From: Bacillota bacterium
GTDB taxonomy: Bacteria > Bacillota > Clostridia > Christensenellales > Pumilibacteraceae
DNA: 40,677 bases
Assembly: GCA_009780325.1 (NCBI GenBank)
Contig: WRAF01000017.1
Span: forward strand, 1 to 40,677
Direction: 5' to 3'
The notes beneath the pieces were generated by a model. It did no database searches, was not told the DNA's origin, and saw nothing but the letters and a program-made list of their open reading frames with translations. Below, one piece after another: positions 1-8,618 of the stretch. A program made the translations under genes and the position numbers. Position 1 is the stretch's first letter. The number at the start of each line of letters is the position of its first letter.

Positions 1-29
1 GGTAAATCAAAAAAAACTATCAACCTCAT
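1..29 (-). CDS. cas2: Cas2 endoribonuclease, N-terminal fragment cut by the window edge
   Basis: Only the first ten codons are present. They start at the ATG at 29-27 and read MRLIVFFDLP. This is the characteristic first beta strand of Cas2 in type II systems, with the conserved metal-binding Asp of the FFDLP motif at residue 8. The start is 4 nt downstream of the cas1 stop codon (34-36), as expected for translationally coupled cas1-cas2. Cas2 is the structural partner of Cas1 in the spacer-integration complex. The rest of the gene lies outside the window, so completeness cannot be judged. Identification rests on the motif and on context. Confidence 0.85.
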
Positions 30-33
30 AAAT

Positions 34-915
34 CTATAACTCATTGCCCTCCTCCAATATAAAACGCTCAATTTTTAGAATTTCACCATTGCCTTCCATA
101 AATTTCAAAACATTTCTGACATATATTCGAATTCCTGAATCTAAATAATGCTCTTTGTCGCTTATTCTGATTTTTGACGTCAAAACAGCAGTCATCCGAC
201 TTTTGAAATTATCAAAATCTGAAATTGATAATGCATATGCATCCACAAGCGGTCTAAAAGCTTCCATGATATCGCTTGCTAAATTGAACTGATTAAACTC
301 GTTTATATGATGAATTCCAACTTGCGTTATGTACCCAGCTGCCACAATTTCTCTAGATACGCTAGAGAGTAAAATAGCATACCCATAATTAAGTGCAGAA
401 TTAATTTCTTGCTCAGTACGCCTGCCAAAATCTTGACCTAACAACGCATTAAAATAAACTTTTGCAGCATGTCCTTCACGGTTGGTTTTATCGCCATCCT
501 CAACTTCTTCAATGTATTGAGAGAGCAGATTAGCAGCTTCATACCTGTCATATTTAATAAGCAAACATTTTTGCCACTCAATTTTTTGTTTAATAATTTC
601 TTGCCACGCTTTTGCCTTCAATAAATCTGACCATTGCGATTGGCGTTTTACTTGCCCGCTTGTTAGATGATTTCCATACAAAAGAGCAAGCTGACCATAA
701 GGCAAATGTTTTTCGTCACAAAATATAATGCTTGTATTATTTTTTACAAGTTCGCATAAGGCTTGTGCTGTAATAGCGCAAGCAGTAGATTCAATTATAA
801 GAGTACCTATCTCACCTAAATGCACCCACTTTTCCTCTTCGCCGCGAATAAGCAACCAATTAAGCCTTGTTTCTATCTTAGCACGGCTTTTTACAACAAC
901 TGTTCTAAAACTCAT
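34..915 (-). CDS. cas1: CRISPR-associated integrase Cas1 (type II-A like)
   Basis: Cas1 is the DNA integrase that, with Cas2, inserts new spacers into a CRISPR array. The 293-residue product has normal family length. It shows the three metal-binding positions in type II context: E147 in NREGHAAKVYF, H203 in IHHINEFNQFN, and E218 in SDIMEAFRPLVD. The N-terminus (SFRTVVVKSRAKI) and the GNHLTSGQVKRQSQW segment also match the Cas1 of type II-A loci as I remember that family. The start ATG at 915 lies 4 nt after the cas9 stop. Its Shine-Dalgarno (GGAG) sits inside the last cas9 codons, so it is co-transcribed with cas9. The gene looks intact. The subtype is inferred from sequence resemblance only, because csn2 would lie off the left edge. 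Confidence 0.95.
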   Translation of the reverse strand: MSFRTVVVKSRAKIETRLNWLLIRGEEEKWVHLGEIGTLIIESTACAITAQALCELVKNNTSIIFCDEKHLPYGQLALLYGNHLTSGQVKRQSQWSDLLKAKAWQEIIKQKIEWQKCLLIKYDRYEAANLLSQYIEEVEDGDKTNREGHAAKVYFNALLGQDFGRRTEQEINSALNYGYAILLSSVSREIVAAGYITQVGIHHINEFNQFNLASDIMEAFRPLVDAYALSISDFDNFKSRMTAVLTSKIRISDKEHYLDSGIRIYVRNVLKFMEGNGEILKIERFILEEGNEL

Positions 916-919
916 AGGC

Positions 920-3900
920 TTATTCTCCGGCTTTTTTAATTATAATGCGTTTTTCTTTCAGCCCAGTTACAGACTGCGAAATTAGAGTTAATGGAATATC
1001 TTTGCTAATTTTTCTTAGCGGTTGTATTGCACCAACACTATTTCCTAATCCTAAGCTACTCAAATCAAACGCCTTAGCATTGCAACCCATACCTTGAATA
1101 AGACCTGTTAAAACTTCAATTTGTGTTGTAATTTCCAAAGATAAAAATTTTTCTATATTTTCCTTTAGTTTTGGATAAACATCTGGAAGCCCTAAATTTT
1201 TTCCTTTTAGCTGTTCCATTTTTTTACCTTCACTAGTTGGATAAATCGTTCTTAATTTAGATAAAATTGTGTCCCAAAGTTTTTCATTTTTCTCTTTTGT
1301 TAATTCTTTTGTTTTTGTTAAATGCTTTGCCTCACCGGACAATATTATTTTTCCATCTTTTACATATTCATCCGCTTTCTTTTTCTCTTTTTTAAGCCTT
1401 TCATTAAATTCAGAAATAATTCTAACATATTCTACAGTTTCTTTTTCTTTTTCATAATCTATAATCCATTGCTTTGCATTATGGAACGTAACATTAGTTA
1501 TGTTGCAACCAGCTAACCTGACACGCATTGTACCAATCTCAAATAACGAGTTCAAATATACTTTATCTCTAATTATTTTCACTTGCGGGTCAAAATTTTT
1601 GATTTTTTCTATTTCTTTTTTAATCTCATCAATTTTTTCTTCATCAAGAAAACTCTGCTTAATTTTATTGCGGATTTTCTCAAGCCTGTCCTCTTGTTTT
1701 TGAACTTGTTTGTCTAGCTCGGACTTTTCTTTTAACTTTATTCTTTCAACGATATCATCAATTTTTTGCTCAGGAGTTTTTCCTTCCCATGCCTTTTTAT
1801 CCTTTTGCGGCAGCTGATCAAAATACGTGATACGCTCTTCTTTAGCATTTGTATATTTATAAATAATGAAGTATGCTGTTTTAGCAGACTTAAAACCGCC
1901 GTATTTTGAGGTATCCGATAAAATATGCTGTTTGCCTTTTAGAGAAATCAGAGCAGAATTATCGTCCGAACCATCACCCGATAATAATTTCTTACCTTTT
2001 TTAACATCCTTTTGATGAGTATTAACTCCATAAACAGTAGCGTCATACAAACTGCCGTCTTTGCCTTTTGATTTAAGCTTTTTTGATACAGGCAAAAAAT
2101 TGTATTTGAATACTTTATCCACAACTGCCAATGTCCCTGTTCGCTCAATAATTTTTTGAGTCTGCTTTTGATATGGGGTTCCATCTTTTTTAAATCTTTC
2201 TTCTGTTTCAAATTGCGGCTTTTCCCAAACATTTTCAACATCATACTCAAACAATTTATTTGCATTAAAACGCTTTTGCTTTTCATCTTGATATTTAGTC
2301 TTATAAAAATGAGAATTAAAACGCGTATGCCACACATTGCCTACAACTATATTAAGATAAGCATCATGGGCATGATGGTAATCATTTATTTCACGGCATT
2401 TTAATATATCAAATTTATGCCTAAATGCAGATACATTTTCAGCTTTAGAATAAAATACGACTTGCTTGCCGTGTTCAGTTTCATATTTATCTTTTAATAG
2501 CTCTGCCACTACTGTAGTTGCTTGTCCTGTAAAAACCAGCTGCCGTGCAATAAAGCCTTCTAATTCTTTATCAGATAATTCCGCCGTCCTGCTTAACCGC
2601 TCATATTTTGCCTGAGTAATCATACCGCTATCCAGCCATTTTTTCCATAAGACTTTAAGATTGGGAAGTTTTTGTGCAATTGCAGGTGTTTTATTAAGCG
2701 GATAATTTTTTCCTTTCTCACCGTTTAAGTTCCGTTTTGCCAAAACCAGATTATTAAAGCTGTCATCTTTAATAAGTGCTTGCGGTATTATATGGTCGAT
2801 GTCATAACTAGAAGATTTCCCGCCCAAAACATCATCAAAATTGATACTCTCACCGCTATAGGCACACTTGCCGCCCTGCATAAAGTATAAGAAGATTCTT
2901 TCAGAGCGCAGTTTAGCATCATCAACATTGCCAAGCTTATCTAAAAGCCCTTCATCTTTAATTTCTTTGGCGAGTTTTTTTGCTTCTTTATAAATTTCTT
3001 CAATTTTTTGGCGCCTTGATTTTGTCCGTCCCTTATCGCCTTTTTGCTCATTACCGCTTCTGGTCACTTCAATAAATATTTTATCAGGGCGATTACCAAT
3101 TAATTCTATCAATTCATTAACTACTTTGATAGCCTGCCAAACGCTGCGCTTGACGCTTGGACTTGCATAGCTTTCTTGAATACGCTTTTTGAAATCTTCT
3201 ACGCTATCACTCTCTGAAATATTATTTTCAGCATCTATAAATGACTTAAAACCATATTCATTATTCCAAATAATCTCATTTAGATTTTCATTTGTATCCC
3301 ACAAAATATTTAGAACCGAAATTCTAGGGTTGACTAAACCTGTGAATTTAATTACAGTTTTATTGTCATCATTGCCATGTTGAATAGGTGTTGTCAAAAA
3401 TTTTTCACTCATATTGCCAAAACCACTAAAGTTAATGGCTTTTAACTTTTTAATTATATCTTCAGCATTATCACCATATTTTTGCTCTAACAAACTTTTA
3501 TATTCTTTTTTAATACTATTTTCAACAAGCTTTTTATCTGTATGAATAGCATGCCATTTAATAACCTCATCATACATTTTCCCTTCTTGTGTTTTATAAA
3601 AAAATTCGTCTGTAAAAACTTCATCACCAAAAACATCTTTTGCTTGTATAAAAGAACTTAATGAAGTCGTAAATCCTATTTTGATATCAAAACCAGACAG
3701 GTCTTCTTTTGTTAGCATTTCACCCTCTGCATTATGGATTCCCTTAGTATTCAAATACTCCAACAATTTGTTTGTAGAAACTTTTTTATATACTTTAAAC
3801 AGTTCATTAAAAATATCCTGTTTTAGCTCAACACTAATAGGATTATCATTAATTTTAAGTTTATTTAGTTCATTTAAAACAGAATATTTGGCATACACAA

Positions 3901-5716
3901 GCGAATTTTTTGCCATAACTGTTTCAAAACGCAATCTTGAACATTTTGACAGCATTCTTGTTATGAACTTTTCACCGCTTGCGTCCAAATCTATCGCTTT
4001 CTCAAAATTCCATGGACGCAATTTACCGTTAACCGTTTGAGGCAATTCATTATATTGTTTGCTTCTCTTAATCCAAACATGCCTCCCCTCTTTATCCTTA
4101 AAATATGGATTTGTTCGTCCAACAAAATATGGCACCCTAAAACTAATAATGCTAATAATTTTGTCTTTCAATGAAAAGCTGTCTGTATCTTTTTCATCCG
4201 ATATTAATTCATATTTTTCTGCTAAAGTCAATATCTTTTTCAACTCAGCTTTATGTAATTGATGGGGAATTGTTGCATTTTCACCTGAACGTAATTTTTG
4301 CAAAAACTTTCTCTCTTCAATATCATTATGCATATCTTCTAATTTATACCCGTCATATTCAAATGAAAAATATCCGTTTTCATCTTTTTTAATGAAGTTT
4401 TTAAATACTTGCTTTGAAAATTCTTTCCCGCTATTGAAGCCTCCTTTTTCATAAAGTTCTTGTTTAATAAATTCATAAAATATATCTTGAGAAGAAGAGC
4501 CTCCTTTTGATAAAATAGATTTCCCGTCAACTAGATTCGAGCCTATATAATGTGCATAGTTAGCTATCTTACCTTTATCATATACATCTTTATGATTAGA
4601 TTCTCTAAAAAACTTGCAATATAACTTTGGCTCATATTTTTTAAGTAATGCCTTTAGAAAATCAAGCTGTTTTTTATGTAAATCAAATTTAGAAACCATA
4701 GCATCACTTATACTTGAAAAACCTTTCAGCAGTTTCAAAAGCATAAACCAGTCATATATCTCTTTTAAAATCATCAACAACTCAAATTGCCCATCATCTA
4801 AAGCACCCCTGTATTTTGGCTCTTCTGTTTCCCAATTTTTTTCTAATTCAAAATGCGTAACTTCATCATTTTGATAACCCTCACCAAAAATATCAGATAT
4901 TTTAACTTTAGATGCACAAATTATTGATAGAATCTTTTCTGCACGACCTTTTGATTCTATCTTAAACTCTGTCCTTAGTTTTTCATTTTTTTGTTTCTTG
5001 CCTATCCTCTCATCTTTGGCTATACTTTGGATTTCATTAAAATTGTCTAAATTGAAATGTACATTATTAAATATCCTATCATCATCTTTGCCATCTTCTG
5101 CAAATCTTTGAAAATAATCATTTAATTTTTCAAATAGAATTTTACCTTGACTTAGCACATCAAAGGTATCATTATTTGAATCATCAATATCATTTTCATA
5201 TAAAAAATGTCCGCGGTTTTTTAAGATATGATGACAGGCTAAATAAACCAGCCGCATATCAGGCACAGCTTTTTTCCAGTTTTCTTCATCCATTAAAAAT
5301 GCACGAAGATGATAAATAGTTTTGAATTGTTTATAAAACCCTTTATCATCATACATAACATCAGCAAACAATGAATTTAATGAATCAAGACCTTTTAATT
5401 GTTTGTCATCTTGCCAATAGCTAGAAGATTTAAGGCGGATAAAAAATAACGAATCAACCCTTTCAATCTCACACCCCAGCAACTCCTGCAAAAAAACGAT
5501 TCGTTTTTTCACTCTTTGCAAACGCACTTTAGCTGCACGCTGCATGCGCCTATTCTCTGCTGTTTCTGCAGTATCAAAAAGCCGCACACCCATTAAAGGC
5601 TTGCCGCCGATTTGCGGCACTTGATAATTTTCATTAGTGAGCGCATACCCCACCGATTCGGTTCCAATATCCAATCCAATAAAAATTTTTTCTGATTTTT
5701 CAATTGTTTTATTCAT
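920..5716 (-). CDS. cas9: CRISPR-associated endonuclease Cas9, unusually long (1598 aa)
   Basis: This is the RNA-guided DNA nuclease of a type II system. RuvC-I is at the N-terminus (GLDIGTESVGYAL, catalytic D16) and is followed by the arginine-rich bridge helix (about residues 55-75). RuvC-II is IFIEVTRSGNEQ with E883. The HNH motif is YDIDHIIPQALI with H975. RuvC-III is YHHAHDAYLN with H1115 and D1118. All catalytic residues are present, so it should cut. The C-terminal PAM-interacting domain ends in LISQSVTGLKEKRI, which aligns with the family's usual end. The protein is over 200 residues longer than the 1368-residue S. pyogenes enzyme. Part of the excess is a lysine/glutamate-rich predicted coiled coil around residues 1320-1375, after RuvC-III. 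The start ATG at 5716 has an AAGGAG 11 nt upstream. A divergent tracrRNA candidate lies immediately upstream and cas1 follows by 4 nt. Confidence 0.97.
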   Translation of the reverse strand: MNKTIEKSEKIFIGLDIGTESVGYALTNENYQVPQIGGKPLMGVRLFDTAETAENRRMQRAAKVRLQRVKKRIVFLQELLGCEIERVDSLFFIRLKSSSYWQDDKQLKGLDSLNSLFADVMYDDKGFYKQFKTIYHLRAFLMDEENWKKAVPDMRLVYLACHHILKNRGHFLYENDIDDSNNDTFDVLSQGKILFEKLNDYFQRFAEDGKDDDRIFNNVHFNLDNFNEIQSIAKDERIGKKQKNEKLRTEFKIESKGRAEKILSIICASKVKISDIFGEGYQNDEVTHFELEKNWETEEPKYRGALDDGQFELLMILKEIYDWFMLLKLLKGFSSISDAMVSKFDLHKKQLDFLKALLKKYEPKLYCKFFRESNHKDVYDKGKIANYAHYIGSNLVDGKSILSKGGSSSQDIFYEFIKQELYEKGGFNSGKEFSKQVFKNFIKKDENGYFSFEYDGYKLEDMHNDIEERKFLQKLRSGENATIPHQLHKAELKKILTLAEKYELISDEKDTDSFSLKDKIISIISFRVPYFVGRTNPYFKDKEGRHVWIKRSKQYNELPQTVNGKLRPWNFEKAIDLDASGEKFITRMLSKCSRLRFETVMAKNSLVYAKYSVLNELNKLKINDNPISVELKQDIFNELFKVYKKVSTNKLLEYLNTKGIHNAEGEMLTKEDLSGFDIKIGFTTSLSSFIQAKDVFGDEVFTDEFFYKTQEGKMYDEVIKWHAIHTDKKLVENSIKKEYKSLLEQKYGDNAEDIIKKLKAINFSGFGNMSEKFLTTPIQHGNDDNKTVIKFTGLVNPRISVLNILWDTNENLNEIIWNNEYGFKSFIDAENNISESDSVEDFKKRIQESYASPSVKRSVWQAIKVVNELIELIGNRPDKIFIEVTRSGNEQKGDKGRTKSRRQKIEEIYKEAKKLAKEIKDEGLLDKLGNVDDAKLRSERIFLYFMQGGKCAYSGESINFDDVLGGKSSSYDIDHIIPQALIKDDSFNNLVLAKRNLNGEKGKNYPLNKTPAIAQKLPNLKVLWKKWLDSGMITQAKYERLSRTAELSDKELEGFIARQLVFTGQATTVVAELLKDKYETEHGKQVVFYSKAENVSAFRHKFDILKCREINDYHHAHDAYLNIVVGNVWHTRFNSHFYKTKYQDEKQKRFNANKLFEYDVENVWEKPQFETEERFKKDGTPYQKQTQKIIERTGTLAVVDKVFKYNFLPVSKKLKSKGKDGSLYDATVYGVNTHQKDVKKGKKLLSGDGSDDNSALISLKGKQHILSDTSKYGGFKSAKTAYFIIYKYTNAKEERITYFDQLPQKDKKAWEGKTPEQKIDDIVERIKLKEKSELDKQVQKQEDRLEKIRNKIKQSFLDEEKIDEIKKEIEKIKNFDPQVKIIRDKVYLNSLFEIGTMRVRLAGCNITNVTFHNAKQWIIDYEKEKETVEYVRIISEFNERLKKEKKKADEYVKDGKIILSGEAKHLTKTKELTKEKNEKLWDTILSKLRTIYPTSEGKKMEQLKGKNLGLPDVYPKLKENIEKFLSLEITTQIEVLTGLIQGMGCNAKAFDLSSLGLGNSVGAIQPLRKISKDIPLTLISQSVTGLKEKRIIIKKAGE

Positions 5717-5721
5717 TTTGC

Positions 5722-5751
5722 TTGACGCTCCTTTTTCTTTCGTGTTATAAT
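5722..5751 (+). promoter_or_regulatory. Predicted sigma-70/SigA promoter of the tracrRNA
   Basis: The -35 hexamer TTGACG (5722-5727) and a perfect -10 TATAAT (5746-5751) are separated by 18 bp on the plus strand, divergent from cas9. Transcription should start near 5758, just ahead of the predicted anti-repeat. The element lies only 6 bp from the cas9 start codon, so it also overlaps the cas9 leader and Shine-Dalgarno region on the other strand. Confidence 0.75.
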
Positions 5752-5757
5752 TCTAAT

Positions 5758-5857
5758 GAGAATTACACTACGAGTTCAAATAACTGTTCTTTAGTCCAAA
5801 TTCTAAAGTCAATGTGGCTTATAAAATTTCGCACTTTGAAATGAGTGCGATTTTTTG
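5758..5857 (+). ncRNA. Predicted tracrRNA (trans-activating CRISPR RNA)
   Basis: This is the likely tracrRNA, which pairs with pre-crRNA repeats and is bound by Cas9. Evidence seen: a strong plus-strand promoter immediately upstream, and an anti-repeat-like 5' part (about 5758-5785). Next is a short stem CTTTAG/CTAAAG (5789-5794 with 5803-5808) in the nexus position. A GC-containing terminal hairpin TCGCACT/AGTGCGA (5829-5835 with 5844-5850) is followed by six T residues, as in an intrinsic terminator. The predicted RNA is about 100 nt. Location beside cas9 and divergent orientation are common in type II loci. The array is not in the window, so complementarity to a repeat cannot be confirmed. 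The prediction is that crRNA repeats begin close to ATTTGAACTCGTAGTG. Confidence 0.75.
5829..5856 (+). terminator. Intrinsic terminator of the tracrRNA
   Basis: A 7-bp perfect stem (TCGCACT/AGTGCGA) with an 8-nt loop is followed directly by a T6 run. It would end the predicted tracrRNA at about 5856. Confidence 0.8.
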
Positions 5858-6027
5858 TATCAATTATGTTTAATGAATACAAAAATACAGTTTATTTAAT
5901 TATAACACAATTCTTGTCTATGCGCAATCGTTTAAATTCAATTTTCAATAAAATCTATAAAACCATAAAGTTTTTTTCTTCAATATCTGTAAAATCAATT
6001 AAAATTCAAGCTTACTCGCCGCCTAAT

Positions 6028-6084
6028 AAAAAAGGTGTCCCTTTGAGACACTGCCCTCGCTTGAGGAGGCTTGGCTTTTTTGAG
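6028..6084. repeat. Dispersed hairpin repeat, family A (copy 1)
   Basis: An A-tract, two small hairpins (GTGTC.../GACAC and CCTC.../GAGG) and a T-tract ending in CTTTTTTGAG. A clearly related sequence occurs at 40456-40510: the same A-tract start, the shared GGTGT and CCCTC blocks and the same CTTTTTTGAG end, with diverged hairpin arms. Flanking A and T tracts would let it act as a terminator on either strand. It lies in the otherwise featureless AT-rich stretch 5858-6120 between the tracrRNA and the SPOR-like gene. Confidence 0.6.
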
Positions 6085-6123
6085 CTCGTTTATTCTCAAA
6101 CGCAGTCGATAATTCTTATGCTA

Positions 6124-6168
6124 TAAAAAAAACTGTAGTGATTTTTTTCAAATCATTACAGTTTTTTT
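6124..6168. terminator. Strong bidirectional intrinsic terminator downstream of the SPOR-like gene
   Basis: A long A/T-flanked hairpin: AAAACTGTAGTGATTT pairs with AAATCATTACAGTTTT (one mismatch) around a short loop, with poly-T at both ends when read on either strand. On the minus strand it follows the SPOR-like gene stop (6181) by about 12 nt. Confidence 0.75.
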
Positions 6169-6180
6169 GTGCGAAGAAAA

Positions 6181-6936
6181 TTAACTAATCAAATCACTAT
6201 ACTTTAAAATATATTTAACTGCAAAATATTTTAATCTATGAGTCACCAATCCATCACCGCTAATAATAGAAATCATATAATAAAAATCGCTATAAAAGTT
6301 AAGATAAAACTCTAAAGTATTTATTAAAAATTGATGCTGATAATGCTGATAAATTAGATTTTCTAATTTTATAATATTATCTTTAATTAGCGGCAACCTA
6401 GTGTTTAACAGATAAATAATAGCACTATCCGTTGTCTCGTTAGTATCAAGTTTTAAGTTTTGATAAACTATAAAATCAACTAACTCTATTGAAAACAATA
6501 AAATATTTCTAAATGACCTATTGTCTTGATGCGTATTTAATCCCCTAATGCGCTTTCTTGGTATATTAATAGTCAAAACTTCTGCATCAAACTCATTCAT
6601 CATCCTTGCTGCCACACTTTCAGCATCTAATCTATCTTTATAAACAGCCGCCGTCACATGAAAAATACCATCGTTAATAATAAACCCTCCGCCGCCACCA
6701 TTTTTAACCTGTGTTGATAAATTTTCAGCCTGCACTAAATTTGTAGTAGTACCTAATGTCAAAATATAATATGTCCTTCTAGATAACCCTGCACCTAAAT
6801 TAGGAATTAAAAATATAAAGACAGATGCAAAACCCAATGCAAGAAAAATAATTGCCAATATAATAGCAATTGGTTTTGAGAGTTTAATGCGCCCACGCTT
6901 AATTAGGTGCGGGGTGTGTAAATCTTTTATAAACAC
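6181..6936 (-). CDS. Membrane-anchored SPOR-like domain protein
   Basis: The 251-residue product has a short basic N-terminus and one strong transmembrane segment (about residues 22-45). After that comes a stretch shaped like a SPOR (peptidoglycan-binding) domain: RRTYYILTLGTTTNLVQAEN, a glycine run, then FIINDGIFHVTAAVYKDRLDAESVAARM. SPOR domains bind denuded glycans at septa or in the spore cortex. The last 120 residues are helical and unrecognised. The start appears to be GTG at 6936 with no obvious Shine-Dalgarno close by, so the 5' end is uncertain. It lies 43 nt downstream of the broken RCC1 gene, with a strong terminator after its stop. Family assignment is from pattern only and is moderate. 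Confidence 0.55.
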   Translation of the reverse strand: MFIKDLHTPHLIKRGRIKLSKPIAIILAIIFLALGFASVFIFLIPNLGAGLSRRTYYILTLGTTTNLVQAENLSTQVKNGGGGGFIINDGIFHVTAAVYKDRLDAESVAARMMNEFDAEVLTINIPRKRIRGLNTHQDNRSFRNILLFSIELVDFIVYQNLKLDTNETTDSAIIYLLNTRLPLIKDNIIKLENLIYQHYQHQFLINTLEFYLNFYSDFYYMISIISGDGLVTHRLKYFAVKYILKYSDLIS

Positions 6937-6979
6937 TAGTAGTATTTATATTGAAACAGCCTTATAAATATGCTTTTTA

Positions 6980-8493
6980 TTATCTATACCTAATTTGCTT
7001 AGGTCTATTCACACTATAAGTATTGCCATGCCCTAACTGATAATTATATCCATTTCCCCACGTCCATATTCTGCCGCAAACTCCCGCCGCAATGCTATTA
7101 TGCCCCGAAGCATACACACTTAAAAACACAGGCAAAGCATTACCATCATAATCAATTTCTAAAACTCTTGGACTAAAAACAGCACGCTGAGTATACCCAA
7201 ATTCATCATGCCCCAATGCACCAAACTCTACGTTGCCCCATGTCCATATGCGCCCATATGCATCAAGAGCCGCACTATGTCTGCCTCTCGTGCTTAAAGC
7301 AACAAATTTTATACCTAACTCCACTATATAAGGTCTTGTTATTCTAAACGGCCACTCAATATCAAAAAACGCAAATACTCCGTCTTCTCCATCACCCCAC
7401 ACCCACATCCTGCCATAAACATCTAAAGCAGCGCTGCGGTCTTGACCAGCATTTATTATACACAAACTCAACATCAAGTCTATCCACTAATCCATTAAAA
7501 GTACCAAATTCTATTTTTTTAGAGCGAGTTTGATTAGCAGAAGCACCGATAATGCCATTGCCTAATTTACCATTAGCCCCTTCTCCCCATGCCCAAATAT
7601 ACCCGTATACATCTATAGCCAGAGCTAATAGACACAAATCTTGGCAAGTTGCTTTGGTTGATACATACTTCTAGTCGCCTAGGATACCATTCTGCTGTTG
7701 TAAGAAAAATCTGGTGTCCGTGACCTGTTTGCCCGCTCCAATCGTCGCCCCACGTCCAAATGTTTCCATAATAATCTAAAGCTACACTTAAGCTGCCACC
7801 TGCACTGATTGCAATAATATTATTAAATCCGTCAACATATTCAATCATATACGGGCATGAAACAATTTGATTTGATAGATTTCCATGTCCTAGACTGCCA
7901 TTCAAATCATGTCCCCAAGTCCACACATTTCCGTCTTTATCTAAAGCCATGACATGACGAGACCCTGTGCTGATTGCAGTTATATCATAAAGTCCTTGAA
8001 TACGACGCAGAAAATACTCCGTCTGTGATGGTCCGCCATGACCTAACCATCCAGAACCAAAATGCGAAGTCCCCCAAATCCCCCAAGTCCATACCTTGCC
8101 TTGACTATCTAAAGCAACACCAAAGTTGCCTGTAGTATTTGCATATACAAAGCCTATTATCTCAACAGACAAATCATATTGTGTCCACTCACTATCATAA
8201 TAAACTTCTGCCTCAAAATCAAAAACTCCCATTGTATTAAGTTGAGTTTTTGAATTAACCCATCTCCAACCATTTGGCAATTCAACATCATATAATGTTT
8301 TATAATCAAATCCAATAAACGCTGTTAAATTGCTAGGAGTCTGTTTGCCGCCGTTGTCATAATATCCGTTTTCACCATTGTCATAATTATCTTCATCTTG
8401 CCCGCCTATAGTGCAAGCAAAATAGATACTGTCGCAATAAAAATAGCAACCAGCAACAAGCCTAAAATGATTTTTTAATTTTACTTGATACAT
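6980..8493 (-). pseudogene. Frameshifted RCC1-repeat surface lipoprotein gene
   Basis: Three overlapping reading frames together encode one RCC1-type beta-propeller. Seven blade motifs are visible: WTWGIW, WTWGHD, WTWGDD, WAWGEG, WVWGDG, WTWGNV and WTWGNG. Most are preceded by the family's ALD.YG.(I/V)W signature. The frame breaks near 7620-7640: blade text is missing between FVSIS and LALAIDVYG, a small deletion. It breaks again near 7456, where removing one A restores FVYINAGQDRSAALDVYG. The gene starts at ATG 8493 behind a perfect AAGGAGG at 10 nt. The signal-peptide region also looks shifted. An Asp/Asn/Gly-rich spacer follows a lipobox-like FAC. Bacterial RCC1 proteins are usually surface or secreted, with unknown ligands. 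It is likely non-functional unless the shifts are assembly errors. Confidence 0.8.
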
Positions 8494-8566
8494 ATTTTTT
8501 TTTCCTCCTTAGAAAAAAGGTGGCTTTAAACCCCAACCTGAAGATGTTGTGTATTAAATGCAGCCA

Positions 8567-8607
8567 TCTACTCCGCTTAAACTAAACTTATGTCATCATG
8601 CTTTCTT
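8567..8607. repeat. Dispersed CTCCGCTT-type repeat, family C (copy 1)
   Basis: It shares the block CTnCTCCGCTTAAAC followed by AAACTTATGTCATCATRCTTTC with 29321-29361, and in diverged form with 40202-40250. All three copies are intergenic. Confidence 0.65.
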
Positions 8608-8618
8608 TCACTCGCTTT

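Noticed and set aside
5741-5785. CRISPR array or solo repeat upstream of cas9
   Set aside because: Only one copy of the sequence is present, with no spacers, and its position and promoter fit an anti-repeat of the tracrRNA better.
5845-6126. Plus-strand open frame of 93 codons between cas9 and the SPOR gene
   Set aside because: It begins inside the tracrRNA terminator, runs through AT-rich and repeat DNA, has no ribosome-binding site, and its translation is low-complexity.
7392-7637. Separate small RCC1 gene
   Set aside because: It is the middle section of one frameshifted gene; its blades continue those on both sides.
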